Origin: Cohnella thailandensis
GTDB lineage: Bacteria > Bacillota > Bacilli > Paenibacillales > Paenibacillaceae
Reading direction: 5' to 3'
Length of the DNA stretch: 64,000 nt
NCBI RefSeq assembly: GCF_014212135.1
Contig: NZ_JACJVQ010000019.1
Span: 186,001 to 250,000, forward strand
In this document: positions 16,818 to 26,111 of the stretch, in pieces
Layout: the number at the start of each line of letters is the position of its first letter
How positions within the stretch are numbered: position 1 is the stretch's first letter
The notes under the pieces: generated by a model
Told to the model about the DNA's origin: nothing
Seen by the model: only the letters and a program-made list of their open reading frames with translations
The model's database searches: none
Made by a program: the position numbers and the translations under genes

Positions 16818-19800
16818 ACAAGATGACAACAAGGATAAGCTGCGCGTGTACGAGTATGCGAAGCAGCTCAATATGAGCAGCAAAGAAATCATTACGATTC
16901 TGAAGCGGGTGAACCTGCCCGTCAACAACCATATGAGCGTGATGGAAGACAACATGGTCGGCGCCGTGGAGAAGTTCTTCCGCGACGTGAAGGCGAACGC
17001 GGCGGCCAAGATGGCCCAAGCGCCTAAGCAGTCCGGCGGCTCGCAGGCGGTAGGAACCGCCGCTCCTTCCAAGCCGGCGCAAGGCGGCCAAGGACAGAGC
17101 AACGCGTCCGGCGCCCAGGCGCGCAGGAACGACGAGCCATCGGTCGCTTCCCGTCCGTCGGCTCCTCAGGCTTCGGTCGCTTCTTCGCCGGCTCCTAACG
17201 CGGCTTCCTCTTCGGCTTCGAGCCCGTCGGAACGCCCGCAAAGCGATCGTCCGCAAGGGGATCGTCCGCAGGGCCAAGGCGGCGGCTACAACCGCCCGCA
17301 AGGCGACCGTCCGCAAGGTCAAGGCGGCTACAATCGCGGCGACCGCCCTCAAGGCCAAGGCGGATACAATCGCCCGCAAGGCGACCGTCCGCAAGGTCAA
17401 GGCGGGTACAACCGTCCGCAGGGCGACCGTCCGCAAGGCCAAGGCGGGTACAATCGCCCGCAAGGCGACCGTCCGCAAGGCCAAGGCGGGTACAATCGCC
17501 CGCAAGGCGATCGTCCGCAAGGCCAAGGCGGATATAACCGCCCGCAAGGCGACCGTCCGCAAGGCCAAGGCGGCTACAATCGCCCGCAAGGCGATCGTCC
17601 GCAAGGTCAAGGCGGTTACAATCGCGGCGACCGCCCGCAGGGCCAAGGCGGGTACAACCGCCCGCAAGGCGACCGTCCGCAAGGCCAAGGCGGATTTAAC
17701 CGTCCGCAAGGCGACCGTCCGCAGGGCGGCGGCTTCAATCGTCCGCAAGGGGATCGTCCGCAAGGCGGCGGCTTCGGCGGCGGCGCTGGCTTCGCCGGCG
17801 GACGCTCGCAAAGCGGCTTCGGAGCCGGCGCAGGCGCGGGCCGTTCGGCAGCCGCTCCGTCGACGGCGGCCGGCAGCCGCGGTCCGAATCGTCAAGGCGG
17901 CCGTCCCGACGCGAATCGGAAGGATCATGATTCGAATCGCAGCAGCGGAGCCGGCAAGCGCAAGGACAACGAATTCAACAACCGGTTCGGCGAGGATCGC
18001 TTCCGTTCGAAGGGCAAGGGCGGCAAGAACGCCAAGGGCAAGAACAACCAGCCTCCTCGCGAGAAGATCGACAATACGCCGAAGAAGGTTATCGTACGCG
18101 GCGAGATGACGGTCGGGGAACTGGCGAAGCTGCTGCATAAAGACGCTTCCGAAGTGATCAAGAAGCTGCTCATGATGGGCGTCATGGCGACGATCAACCA
18201 AGATCTCGACCTGGATACCGTCCTGCTCGTAGCGGGCGAGTTCGGCGTCGAGACCGAAGTGAAGATCGTCGTGGAGGACACGAACTTCGAAACGATCGAA
18301 GAGAATGACGATCCGGATGCTCTCATCACCCGTCCTGCCGTCGTTACGATCATGGGCCACGTCGACCACGGGAAGACGACGCTGCTCGACGCGATCCGCG
18401 AGACGCAGGTCGCGAGCGGCGAAGCGGGCGGCATCACCCAGCACATCGGCGCATACCAAGTCGAAGTGCACGGCCAGAAAATCACGTTCCTGGATACCCC
18501 GGGTCACGAAGCGTTCACGACGATGCGCGCTCGCGGCGCCCAGGTTACCGATATTACGATCCTCGTCGTCGCGGCGGATGACGGCGTCATGCCTCAGACG
18601 GTCGAAGCGATCAACCACGCGAAGGCGGCTAACGTGCCGATTATCGTCGCGGTCAACAAGATCGACAAGCCGGGAGCGAACCCGGACAAGGTGAAGCAAG
18701 AGCTGACCGAGTACGGTCTCGTCCAAGAAGCCTGGGGCGGCGACACGATCTTCGTCGAGCTGTCCGCCAAGCAGCGCATCAACCTGGAAGGCCTGCTCGA
18801 GATGATCCTTCTCGTGGCCGAAGTGAACGACTACAAGGCGAACCCGGACAAACGCGCGCGCGGTACGGTTATCGAAGCCGAGCTCGACAAGGGCAAAGGC
18901 CCGATCGCCCGTATCCTCGTTCAGAACGGTACGCTTAAGGTCGGCGACGCTTTCGTCGCGGGCGACTGCTTCGGACGCGTCCGCGCGATGACGAACGACC
19001 GCGGCCGCCGCGTGAAGGAAGCGGGCCCATCGACTCCGGTGGAGATCACGGGTCTGACGGAAGTTCCGCAAGCCGGCGATCCGTTCATGGTGTTCGAAGA
19101 CGAGCGCAAGGCGCGCGAGATCTCGGAGAAGCGGTCGATCAAGACTCGCCAGGAGACGATGAAGTCCAACCAGAAGGTTACGCTCGACGACCTGTTCAGC
19201 AAGATCAAGGAAGGCGAGATCAAGGACCTCAACGTCATCCTCAAGGCCGACGTTCAAGGCTCGCTCGAAGCGCTTAAGGGCTCCTTGGAGAAGATCGAGG
19301 TCGAAGGCGTGCGCGTCAAGACGATTCACAGCGGCGTAGGCGCCATCACCGAATCCGATATCTCGCTCGCTCTTGCATCGGCGGCAATCGTCATCGGTTT
19401 CAACGTTCGTCCGGAGCCTCGCGCGGCCGCTACGGCCGAGCAGGAGAAGGTCGACGTTCGTCTCCACCGCATCATCTACAAGGTGATCGAAGAGATCGAA
19501 CAGGCAATGAAGGGCATGCTGGATCCGGTCTTCAAGGAGAAGGTCATCGGCCATGCGGAAGTGCGCGAGACGTTCAAGGTCAGCAAGGTCGGCACGATCG
19601 CGGGCTGCATGATCACGGACGGCAAGGTATCCCGCAACGCCGAAGCCCGCGTCGTTCGCGCCGGAATCGTCGTGCACGAAGGCAAGCTCGATTCCCTTAA
19701 GCGGTTTAAGGATGACGCCAAGGAAGTTTCGGAAGGCTATGAATGCGGCATTACGCTCGAGAAGTTCAACGACATTCAGATCGGAGACGTTATCGAGGCC

Positions 19801-19827
19801 TTCGTGATGGAATCCGTGGAGCGTTAA
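16810..19827 (+). CDS. infB: Translation initiation factor IF-2 with long repeat-rich N-terminus
   Basis: GTPase that brings initiator tRNA to the 30S subunit. It starts at TTG 16810 with GGAGG upstream. The 1005-residue protein is much longer than the ~716-residue B. subtilis form. An IF2_N module (~11-58) is followed by an Ala/Ser-rich stretch, then ~12 copies of a 14-residue RPQGDRPQGQGGYN unit (~145-320) and a Gly/Arg-rich region. A second IF2_N module lies at ~430-480, and the GTPase starts at ~515 (GHVDHGKTTLLD, DTPGHEAF, NKID). Domains II-IV complete a normal core. The extra length lies entirely in the disordered N-terminal half. Confidence 0.97.
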   Translation: MSKQDDNKDKLRVYEYAKQLNMSSKEIITILKRVNLPVNNHMSVMEDNMVGAVEKFFRDVKANAAAKMAQAPKQSGGSQAVGTAAPSKPAQGGQGQSNASGAQARRNDEPSVASRPSAPQASVASSPAPNAASSSASSPSERPQSDRPQGDRPQGQGGGYNRPQGDRPQGQGGYNRGDRPQGQGGYNRPQGDRPQGQGGYNRPQGDRPQGQGGYNRPQGDRPQGQGGYNRPQGDRPQGQGGYNRPQGDRPQGQGGYNRPQGDRPQGQGGYNRGDRPQGQGGYNRPQGDRPQGQGGFNRPQGDRPQGGGFNRPQGDRPQGGGFGGGAGFAGGRSQSGFGAGAGAGRSAAAPSTAAGSRGPNRQGGRPDANRKDHDSNRSSGAGKRKDNEFNNRFGEDRFRSKGKGGKNAKGKNNQPPREKIDNTPKKVIVRGEMTVGELAKLLHKDASEVIKKLLMMGVMATINQDLDLDTVLLVAGEFGVETEVKIVVEDTNFETIEENDDPDALITRPAVVTIMGHVDHGKTTLLDAIRETQVASGEAGGITQHIGAYQVEVHGQKITFLDTPGHEAFTTMRARGAQVTDITILVVAADDGVMPQTVEAINHAKAANVPIIVAVNKIDKPGANPDKVKQELTEYGLVQEAWGGDTIFVELSAKQRINLEGLLEMILLVAEVNDYKANPDKRARGTVIEAELDKGKGPIARILVQNGTLKVGDAFVAGDCFGRVRAMTNDRGRRVKEAGPSTPVEITGLTEVPQAGDPFMVFEDERKAREISEKRSIKTRQETMKSNQKVTLDDLFSKIKEGEIKDLNVILKADVQGSLEALKGSLEKIEVEGVRVKTIHSGVGAITESDISLALASAAIVIGFNVRPEPRAAATAEQEKVDVRLHRIIYKVIEEIEQAMKGMLDPVFKEKVIGHAEVRETFKVSKVGTIAGCMITDGKVSRNAEARVVRAGIVVHEGKLDSLKRFKDDAKEVSEGYECGITLEKFNDIQIGDVIEAFVMESVER
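17245..17775 (+). repeat. In-frame 42-bp tandem repeats within infB
   Basis: About twelve copies of a 42-bp unit encode RPQGDRPQGQGGYN; two copies are shortened to 36 bp-type RGDRPQGQGGYN variants, and the last copies carry Phe for Tyr. Copies differ mainly at third codon positions, so the repeat is maintained at the protein level. Copy number is likely to vary between strains. Confidence 0.95.
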
Positions 19828-19856
19828 TCCCCTTAGGATAGAGAGGTGACAGCCGC

Positions 19857-20213
19857 ATGGCGAAATTTCGCGTAGGCCGGGTGGGGGAGCAGATCAAGAA
19901 AGAGATCAGCTCGCTCATCCAGACCGAGCTTAAGGACCCGCGCATCGGGTTCATTACGGTAACGGGCGTCGACGTGACGAACGACTTGTCGCTCGCGCGC
20001 GTGTACCTGAGCATTCTAGGCAGCGAGGAGCAGAAGGAAGCGACACTTCATGCGCTTGCCAAGGCGAAGGGCTTCCTTCGCTCCGAGCTCGGCAGAAGGA
20101 TGAGGCTTAGACACACGCCGGAGATCGAATTCCGCTTCGACAGCTCCATCGAGTACGGAAGCCACATCGAATCGCTTCTGGCGGAGATCAATCGGGAGAG
20201 CCGCAACGTATGA
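19857..20213 (+). CDS. rbfA: 30S ribosome-binding factor A
   Basis: A 118-residue KH-fold factor for late 16S rRNA processing and 30S maturation. Recognisable are RVGRVGEQIKKEISSLI at the start, LKDPRIGFITVTGVDVTNDL, and the C-terminal RHTPEIEFRFDSSIEYG. ATG 19857 follows GAGAGGTGA. It shares an ATGA overlap with nrnA. Confidence 0.95.
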   Translation: MAKFRVGRVGEQIKKEISSLIQTELKDPRIGFITVTGVDVTNDLSLARVYLSILGSEEQKEATLHALAKAKGFLRSELGRRMRLRHTPEIEFRFDSSIEYGSHIESLLAEINRESRNV

Positions 20214-21193
20214 CGTGGAGCGATCAGCTGCAAGCGGCGGCCGAATTCCTTCGCGAGCGGGACGATTTCCTGGTGGTGGCTCACGTCCAACCGGACGGAG
20301 ACGCCATCAGCTCCACCGTGGCGACCGCATGGCTGCTCGGGAAGCTGGGGAAGACGTACACGATGTACAACGACGGGCCGGTGCCGTCTAAACTGGGCTA
20401 TTTGTGGAGCAGCGATTCGATCGCGACGGCGGCGTCGAAGCCGGAACGCAAGTTTAAGAACGTGATCACCGTCGATTGCGCGGATTTCGGAAGATGCGGA
20501 ACGGCCACGGAACTGTTCGAGGAAGGCTACGAGCTTCTGAACGTAGACCACCATCCGACGAACGACGGCTTCGGCGCGGTCAATCTGATCGATGTCCATG
20601 CGGCGGCAACCGTCGAAATCCTTTACGATTTGATCGGTTTGCTTAAGCTGGTACCGGATGAAGCGGCCGCAACGGCCATATATACCGGACTGATGACGGA
20701 TACGGGAGGCTTCCGTTATTCCAACACGAGCGCCAAGGTGATGGAGATCGCCTCGAGCTTGTTGAGGGCGGGAGCGAACGGTCCTTTCCTGGCGGAGACG
20801 CTGCTGGAGAGAATGACGATGGGGCAGATGCGCATGATTCAGAAGGCGCTGACCCGTCTCGAGTTCAGCCCGGATCAGCGGATCGGCTGGTTATGGGTTA
20901 CCGGCGACGACCTCTCGGAGACGGGAGCTTCGAACGAAGACCTGGAAGGGCTCGTCAATTACCCCCGCAACGTCGAGGGAGTCGAAGTCGGCATCCTCTT
21001 TAAGCAGAACGCTCCGGATTCGGTCAAGATCAGCTTGCGCTCCGCCGGCGCGGTGGACGTAGCCGCCGTTGCCCAGCAGTTCGGCGGGGGAGGGCACGTT
21101 CGCGCAGCCGGATGCCGGGTTAGCGCGAATCTCCCCGAGACGATTCCGCTTGTGATCGCCGCGGTACAGAAAGCGTTGGATGAAGCACAATGA
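20210..21193 (+). CDS. nrnA: Bifunctional oligoribonuclease / pAp phosphatase (DHH family)
   Basis: Degrades 2-5-nt RNA fragments and dephosphorylates 3'-phosphoadenosine 5'-phosphate. The 327-residue protein carries DHH-family metal motifs: HVQPDGDAISS near residue 25, the VDCADFGRCG and NVDHHPTNDGFG blocks, and TGLMTDTGGFRYSNTS. It ends with the DHHA1 domain containing GGGGHVRAAGC. It sits between rbfA and truB with 4-nt overlaps on both sides, the standard Bacilli position. Confidence 0.94.
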   Translation: MTWSDQLQAAAEFLRERDDFLVVAHVQPDGDAISSTVATAWLLGKLGKTYTMYNDGPVPSKLGYLWSSDSIATAASKPERKFKNVITVDCADFGRCGTATELFEEGYELLNVDHHPTNDGFGAVNLIDVHAAATVEILYDLIGLLKLVPDEAAATAIYTGLMTDTGGFRYSNTSAKVMEIASSLLRAGANGPFLAETLLERMTMGQMRMIQKALTRLEFSPDQRIGWLWVTGDDLSETGASNEDLEGLVNYPRNVEGVEVGILFKQNAPDSVKISLRSAGAVDVAAVAQQFGGGGHVRAAGCRVSANLPETIPLVIAAVQKALDEAQ

Positions 21194-22131
21194 ATAAAGA
21201 AACCTTATCCGTTCCCGAAGGAGTTCTCGGAATCTGGAAGCCCGCGGGATGGACGTCCCACGACGTCGTCGCCAAGGCGAGAAGGATACTGGGGGTCAAA
21301 AGAATCGGCCATACCGGGACGCTCGATCCGGCGGTGACGGGAGTGCTCCCGATCTGCGTAGGACGGGCTACCCGAATGGTCGAGTACCTTCAAGAGATGT
21401 CCAAGACGTATGAGGCTACTCTTCGTTTCGGGGTGGCGACCGATACGGAGGATGCCGAAGGGGAAGTCGTCGAGACCGCCGACGCCAGCCACTTGACGGA
21501 AGGGCAAATTGCGGAAGCGGTTCTGTCTTTCGTAGGCGACATCGAACAGGTGCCGCCTATGGTGTCCGCCGTCAAGGTGAACGGAAAGCGTCTGTACGAA
21601 TTGGCTCGCGAAGGCGTGACCGTCGAACGCAAGCCCAGAGCGGTAACGATTCATGAGATCGAACTGCTCCGTATCGACGTTTCGAAGCCGCAGCCGGAGG
21701 TTCGTTTCTCCGTTCGCTGCTCCAAGGGGACCTATATTCGCACGCTATGCGTGGATATCGGGCGCAAGCTGGGCGTTCCCGCCGTCATGGCCGGCTTGAT
21801 TCGGACGGCGAGCGCGGGATTAACCCGCGAGCGTTGCGTCACCTTGGAAGAGCTGGCGGAGCTTAAGCGGGATGGAAGTCTGAACGATCGCTTCCTGCCG
21901 GCGGATGAGATGCTCGGCTTCCCGCGAACCGAAGCGGGAGCCCGCGAGTCCGTCTTCGCGCTGCAAGGCAAGACGCTGCGTTGCTCCGCTTTGCTCCCTC
22001 CTCCCGATCGAGCGGGAATTTGGAGGCTCTACCGAAGCGAGGACGGCGCCTTTCTGGGCCTGTTCGACAACGTTCCGGATCAAGGAGCGCTGCGCCCGAT
22101 CAAGGTGTTCCATCCGACGGAGGGAAGCTGA
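21190..22131 (+). CDS. truB: tRNA pseudouridine-55 synthase
   Basis: Makes pseudouridine 55 in the T-loop of tRNAs. The 313-residue protein has the catalytic Asp46 in GHTGTLDPAVTGVLP and GIWKPAGWTSHDVV at the N-terminus. It also has the YEATLRFG, VPPMVSAVKVNGKRLYE and CSKGTYIRTL motifs, and a C-terminal PUA-like part. Start ATG overlaps the nrnA stop. Confidence 0.96.
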   Translation: MNKETLSVPEGVLGIWKPAGWTSHDVVAKARRILGVKRIGHTGTLDPAVTGVLPICVGRATRMVEYLQEMSKTYEATLRFGVATDTEDAEGEVVETADASHLTEGQIAEAVLSFVGDIEQVPPMVSAVKVNGKRLYELAREGVTVERKPRAVTIHEIELLRIDVSKPQPEVRFSVRCSKGTYIRTLCVDIGRKLGVPAVMAGLIRTASAGLTRERCVTLEELAELKRDGSLNDRFLPADEMLGFPRTEAGARESVFALQGKTLRCSALLPPPDRAGIWRLYRSEDGAFLGLFDNVPDQGALRPIKVFHPTEGS

Positions 22132-22174
22132 AGAGCGGGAAGGGCCGCTAGTTTGGGAAGCAGGAGGACAGCAG

Positions 22175-23146
22175 GTGGAACTTTACGAAATCGCGTATTC
22201 GGAGCAATCGAATCGATTTATCATTCCGGAGAATGCCGTCAAGCCGCAAGGGTTGTCCCTGGCGATCGGTTTTTTCGACGGGGTGCATCTCGGGCACCGC
22301 GAGGTCATACGGCGGGCGGTCTCGTTAGGTAACGATCGGGGACAAACGCCCGCGGTCCTGACGTTCGACCCGCATCCTCGCGTCGTCCTTGGCAAAGACC
22401 AATACCATTCGGTCCTCACGCCGATGGAGCATAAGCTGGAGCTGTTCGCGGAGAACGGGGTAGAGGAATCGTTCATTATGTCGTTCGACAAGGCGTTCTC
22501 GCAAGTCACGGCCGAACGTTTTGTCCGCGAGCTTCTGCTTCCGTTGGGCGTTCGAACGGTCGTGATCGGCTTCGACTTCCGGTTCGGCCATCGCGGGCAA
22601 GGCGATGCCGAGCTGCTGAAGCAGGCCGGCGAGGGCCGAATCGACGTCCATGTCGTGGAACCCGTTTACCGGGACGGCTTCAAAGTAAGCAGCTCCCGCA
22701 TTCGCGAGCTGTTGTCGGAAGGCTCGAGCAGCGAAGCGTCCGGGCTTCTAGCCCGTCCATATGAAGTGAGAGGCGAGGTCGTGCACGGCAAGGCTCTCGG
22801 AAGACAGCTTGGTTTTCCGACGGCGAATATCAGCCCCGCGTTCTCTTATTTTCTGCCGAAGCACGGGGTTTATGCGGTTACCGTTACGTTGGAGGACGAC
22901 GAAGAGCCCGCGGTTTATCATGGAGTCATCAACGTGGGACTGCGGCCGACCGTCGATACCGGAGCCGTCGAGCCTAAGCTTGAGGTCCATCTTCTGGACT
23001 TCAATAGGGATCTGTACGGAAGGAACTTGAAGGTTCGTTTCCATGATTTCCTTAGGCCCGAGATGAAATTCGGCTCGCTCGACGCGCTGATCGAACAGAT
23101 CGGCAAGGACGCCGAAGCGGCGAGAAATCGACTCGCATTATTGTAA
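22175..23146 (+). CDS. ribF: Bifunctional riboflavin kinase / FAD synthetase
   Basis: Converts riboflavin to FMN and then FAD. I take GTG 22175 (MELYEIAYSE), 6 nt after AGGAGGA; the open frame reaches back into truB but without conservation. The 323-residue protein has an N-terminal FMN-adenylyltransferase domain (AIGFFDGVHLGHREVI, FDFRFGHRGQGD, VSSSRIRELL). Its C-terminal riboflavin kinase domain starts at ~185 (GRQLGFPTANI, VYAVTV, GVINVGLRPT). The stop codon overlaps the -35 box of the rpsO promoter. Confidence 0.95.
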   Translation: MELYEIAYSEQSNRFIIPENAVKPQGLSLAIGFFDGVHLGHREVIRRAVSLGNDRGQTPAVLTFDPHPRVVLGKDQYHSVLTPMEHKLELFAENGVEESFIMSFDKAFSQVTAERFVRELLLPLGVRTVVIGFDFRFGHRGQGDAELLKQAGEGRIDVHVVEPVYRDGFKVSSSRIRELLSEGSSSEASGLLARPYEVRGEVVHGKALGRQLGFPTANISPAFSYFLPKHGVYAVTVTLEDDEEPAVYHGVINVGLRPTVDTGAVEPKLEVHLLDFNRDLYGRNLKVRFHDFLRPEMKFGSLDALIEQIGKDAEAARNRLALL

Positions 23147-23169
23147 CGGCCAATCGACTATGCTATACT
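23141..23169 (+). promoter_or_regulatory. Sigma-A-type promoter for rpsO
   Basis: TTGTAA (23141-23146) and TATACT (23164-23169) are separated by 17 bp. The -35 box includes the last codon and stop of ribF. Confidence 0.75.
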
Positions 23170-23294
23170 AATACTCGTTGCGACTCGCGGGCGATGCCTC
23201 GGACGCAACCGAACCTTGGCTTGGCTGCTCGCTATCACCGGCGGCGGCGAGGCTAACGGCGATTATTCTTAAGATAACCAGGAGGTGAAAGAGG
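23170..23294 (+). promoter_or_regulatory. Structured 5' leader of rpsO (candidate S15 autoregulatory element)
   Basis: About 115 nt of leader separate the rpsO promoter from its AGGAGGTG site. GC-rich segments (GACTCGCGGGCGATGCC; CACCGGCGGCGGCGAGG) can pair. S15 autoregulation through such leaders is established in Firmicutes; assigning this leader is inference from position and pairing potential. Confidence 0.4.
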
Positions 23295-23564
23295 ATGGCA
23301 CTGACACAAGAACGCAAGCAAGAGTTGATCGAGGAATACAAGACTCACGCATCGGACACCGGTTCCCCGGAAGTCCAAATCGCTATCCTGACGGAGAACA
23401 TCAACAACTTGACGGAACACTTCCGTTCCCACAAGAAGGATCACCACTCCCGTCGCGGACTGCTGAAGATGGTAGGTCAACGCCGCAAGCTGTTGGCATA
23501 CCTGAAGAACAAGGACGTTAACCGTTACAGCAGCCTGATCGCGAAGCTCGGCCTGCGCCGTTAA
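23295..23564 (+). CDS. rpsO: 30S ribosomal protein S15
   Basis: An 89-residue primary 16S rRNA-binding protein of the 30S platform. The whole sequence is typical, with GSPEVQIAILTENINNLTEH, the HHSRRGLLKMVGQRRKLL helix and the C-terminal LIAKLGLRR. A strong AGGAGGTGA precedes the ATG. It has its own promoter and terminator and lies between ribF and pnp, the usual order. Confidence 0.97.
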   Translation: MALTQERKQELIEEYKTHASDTGSPEVQIAILTENINNLTEHFRSHKKDHHSRRGLLKMVGQRRKLLAYLKNKDVNRYSSLIAKLGLRR

Positions 23565-23579
23565 TTCGCACCGCTAGAG

Positions 23580-23637
23580 AGCAACCTGGTCGTGTCGCGA
23601 GGGAACGTTTCCCGACCGACACCGGGTTGCTTTTCCT
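23580..23637 (+). terminator. Rho-independent terminator after rpsO
   Basis: AGCAACCTGGTCGTGTCG pairs with CGACACCGGGTTGCT (one bulged segment) around a loop and is followed by TTTT. A second short GGGAAC/GTTTCCC hairpin forms the tip. Confidence 0.8.
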
Positions 23638-23755
23638 ACTTTACGGGAATAAAACGTTGTCCGACAAGAAGGATCCATTGCCTAAGATGCGATTAGCAGG
23701 AAATAATGGGTAATGTGTCGAAAATACATAAGTCTACTATGAGGAGGGAATATCT

Positions 23756-25858
23756 GTGGCTCAAAGCGTAGAAATGCAACTGGGAGGCCGTCCGTTCTCG
23801 CTCGAGACGGGACGCCTGGCCAAGCAAGCCAACGGCGCCGTCGTCGTCCGCTACGGGGATACCGTCGTGCTGTCCACCGTTACGGCATCGCCCGGTCCGA
23901 AGGATCTTGATTTTTTCCCATTGACCGTCAATTATGAGGAGAGACTTTATTCCGTAGGCAAAATCCCGGGAGGCTTCATCAAGCGAGAAGGCCGTCCCAG
24001 CGAGAAGGCGATTCTGGCGAGCCGTCTGACGGACCGTCCGATTCGTCCGCTGTTCCCGGAAGGATTCCGGAACGACGTTCAGATCGTCAACCTGGTGATG
24101 AGCGTCGATCAAGACTGCTCTCCGGAGATTGCGGCCATGATCGGAACCTCGGCTGCGCTGTCGATCTCCAACGTTCCGTTTAACGGACCGGTCGGAGGCG
24201 TCGTCGTCGGCAGAATCGACGGGAAGTTCATCATCAACCCGACCGTCGCCGAAGAAGAGAAGAGCGACATGTACGTCGTCGTCGCCGGTACTCGCGACGC
24301 CATCATGATGGTGGAGGCGGAAGCCAACGAAGTTCCGGAGATGGACATTCTCGAAGCGATCATGTTCGGGCACGAGGAGATCAAGAAGATCGTCGGCACG
24401 ATCGACCGTCTGACGGAGCTCGCCGGCGTGCCTAAGATGGAGGTCGTTCTCCACGAGGTCGACTCGGCCGTCGCAGCGGACGTGAATGCGTACGCCGGGC
24501 AACGCCTGGTCGAAGCGGTGCGGATCGAAGAGAAGCACGCTCGCCAAGACGCTATCGACGCGATTAACGAAGAGACGGTAGCGCACTTCACGACTGTATA
24601 CGCGGAGACGCCGGAGAAGCTGGCCGACGTGAAGGAAGTTCTTTACGACATCGTCAAGAACGAAGTGCGACGCTTGATTACTCATGACAAGGTTCGTCCG
24701 GACGGACGCAAACCGAGCGAAATTCGCCCGATCTCCGGCGATGTCTCGATCCTGCCTCGCACGCACGGCTCCGGCCTGTTTACGCGCGGCCAAACGCAAG
24801 CGCTCAGCGTTTGTACGCTCGGACCGCTGGGAGACGTTCAAATTCTCGACGGCATCGGCATCGAAGAAACCAAACGCTTCATGCACCATTACAACTTCCC
24901 GCCGTTCTCGGTAGGGGAAGCGCGTCCGCTTCGTCCTCCGGGCCGCCGCGAGATCGGTCATGGCGCACTCGGCGAGCGGGCCCTGCTGAAGGTCATTCCT
25001 TCGGAAGCGGAATTCCCGTACACGATCCGCCTTGTCTCCGAAGTACTGGAATCGAACGGTTCCACCTCTCAAGCGAGCATCTGCGCCAGCACGCTCGCGA
25101 TGATGGATGCCGGCGTTCCGATTAAGGCGCCGGTTGCCGGAGTCGCGATGGGTCTGATCAAGGACGGCGAGCACTTCACCATCCTGACCGACATCCAAGG
25201 CATGGAAGACCATCTCGGCGATATGGACTTCAAGGTGGCGGGTACGGCTAAGGGCGTTACGGCGATCCAGATGGATATCAAGATCGACGGCATCGATCGT
25301 TCGATCCTGACGCAATCGCTCGAGCAAGCGAAGGAAGGACGCATGTTCATCCTCGGCAAGATGATGGAAGTCATCCAGCAGCCTCGCACCGAGCTCAGCA
25401 AGTACGCGCCCAAGATCGTCACGATGCGCATCAATCCGGACAAGATCCGCGACGTTATCGGTTCGGGCGGCAAGGTCATCAACAAGATCATCGAAGAGAC
25501 CGGCGTCAAAATCGACATCGAGCAGGACGGCATGGTGTACATCGCTTCCTCCGATGCGGCAGCCAACGAGAAGGCTCGTTCCATTATCGAAGGAATCGTT
25601 CGCGAAGTCGTGGTCGGCGAGATTTACCTCGGCACCGTCAAGCGCATCGAGAAGTTCGGCGCCTTCGTCGAGATTCTGCCGGGCAAGGACGGACTCGTCC
25701 ACATCTCGCAGCTGGCTGCGGAGAGAGTCGCAAAGGTCGAGGACGTCGTGAACATCGGCGACAAGATCCAAGTCAAGGTAACCGAGATCGACCAGATGGG
25801 CCGCGTCAACCTGTCCCGCAAGGTGCTGCTCGCTCCGGAAGAGCCGGTTCAAAAATAA
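23756..25858 (+). CDS. pnp: Polynucleotide phosphorylase
   Basis: Phosphorolytic 3'-5' exoribonuclease of the degradosome-like network. It starts at GTG 23756 with GGAGGG 8 nt upstream. The 700-residue protein has two RNase PH domains (~1-210 and ~310-540). The second carries FFPLTVNYEE-type and DILGDEDHLGDMDFK-like motifs, seen here as TDIQGMEDHLGDMDFKVAG. KH (~550-610, IGSGGKVINKI) and S1 (~620-690) domains follow. Length and order match the family. A terminator follows directly. Confidence 0.97.
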   Translation: MAQSVEMQLGGRPFSLETGRLAKQANGAVVVRYGDTVVLSTVTASPGPKDLDFFPLTVNYEERLYSVGKIPGGFIKREGRPSEKAILASRLTDRPIRPLFPEGFRNDVQIVNLVMSVDQDCSPEIAAMIGTSAALSISNVPFNGPVGGVVVGRIDGKFIINPTVAEEEKSDMYVVVAGTRDAIMMVEAEANEVPEMDILEAIMFGHEEIKKIVGTIDRLTELAGVPKMEVVLHEVDSAVAADVNAYAGQRLVEAVRIEEKHARQDAIDAINEETVAHFTTVYAETPEKLADVKEVLYDIVKNEVRRLITHDKVRPDGRKPSEIRPISGDVSILPRTHGSGLFTRGQTQALSVCTLGPLGDVQILDGIGIEETKRFMHHYNFPPFSVGEARPLRPPGRREIGHGALGERALLKVIPSEAEFPYTIRLVSEVLESNGSTSQASICASTLAMMDAGVPIKAPVAGVAMGLIKDGEHFTILTDIQGMEDHLGDMDFKVAGTAKGVTAIQMDIKIDGIDRSILTQSLEQAKEGRMFILGKMMEVIQQPRTELSKYAPKIVTMRINPDKIRDVIGSGGKVINKIIEETGVKIDIEQDGMVYIASSDAAANEKARSIIEGIVREVVVGEIYLGTVKRIEKFGAFVEILPGKDGLVHISQLAAERVAKVEDVVNIGDKIQVKVTEIDQMGRVNLSRKVLLAPEEPVQK

Positions 25859-25872
25859 GAAGCAAGAAGAGA

Positions 25873-25903
25873 GAAGAGACCGATTTTGTCAGTCTCTTTT
25901 TTT
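25873..25903 (+). terminator. Rho-independent terminator after pnp
   Basis: AAGAGACCGA (25874-25883) pairs with TCAGTCTCTT around TTTTG, followed by a run of T. Confidence 0.85.
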
Positions 25904-25992
25904 GCGTTTTTGGGGGATCTGCGAAGCTCGCGGTGGGATGGCCGAATCGCGTAATCCGATCTTATCGGCGTACAGTTTTCGCGATGCAACGT

Positions 25993-26021
25993 ACATAATA
26001 ATAGCGAATTTGGCATAGGAT
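25993..26021 (+). promoter_or_regulatory. Candidate sigma-E-like promoter upstream of the ylxY homologue
   Basis: ACATAATA (25993-26000) and CATAGGAT (26014-26021) are 13 bp apart and loosely resemble the mother-cell sigma-E consensus. The match is weak. The remainder of the 253-nt gap holds the pnp terminator and no other feature I can support. Confidence 0.25.
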
Positions 26022-26111
26022 GGAGGCGAGGCAGGTGTGGCCAAGCCCATCTGCGAAACAAAAAGAAGCCGCCAACGAGGCGCCACGAGAGAAAGCGGAG
26101 GGAAAGGATCA

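Noticed and set aside
17245..17775. CRISPR-like regular repeats
   Set aside because: The units are contiguous, without unique spacers, and keep the infB reading frame; they encode a protein repeat.
16678..19677. 999-codon open frame on the minus strand opposite infB
   Set aside because: It is a mirror of the high-GC codon pattern of infB, with low-complexity Leu/Arg/Ala repeats opposite the tandem repeat region and no ribosome binding site.
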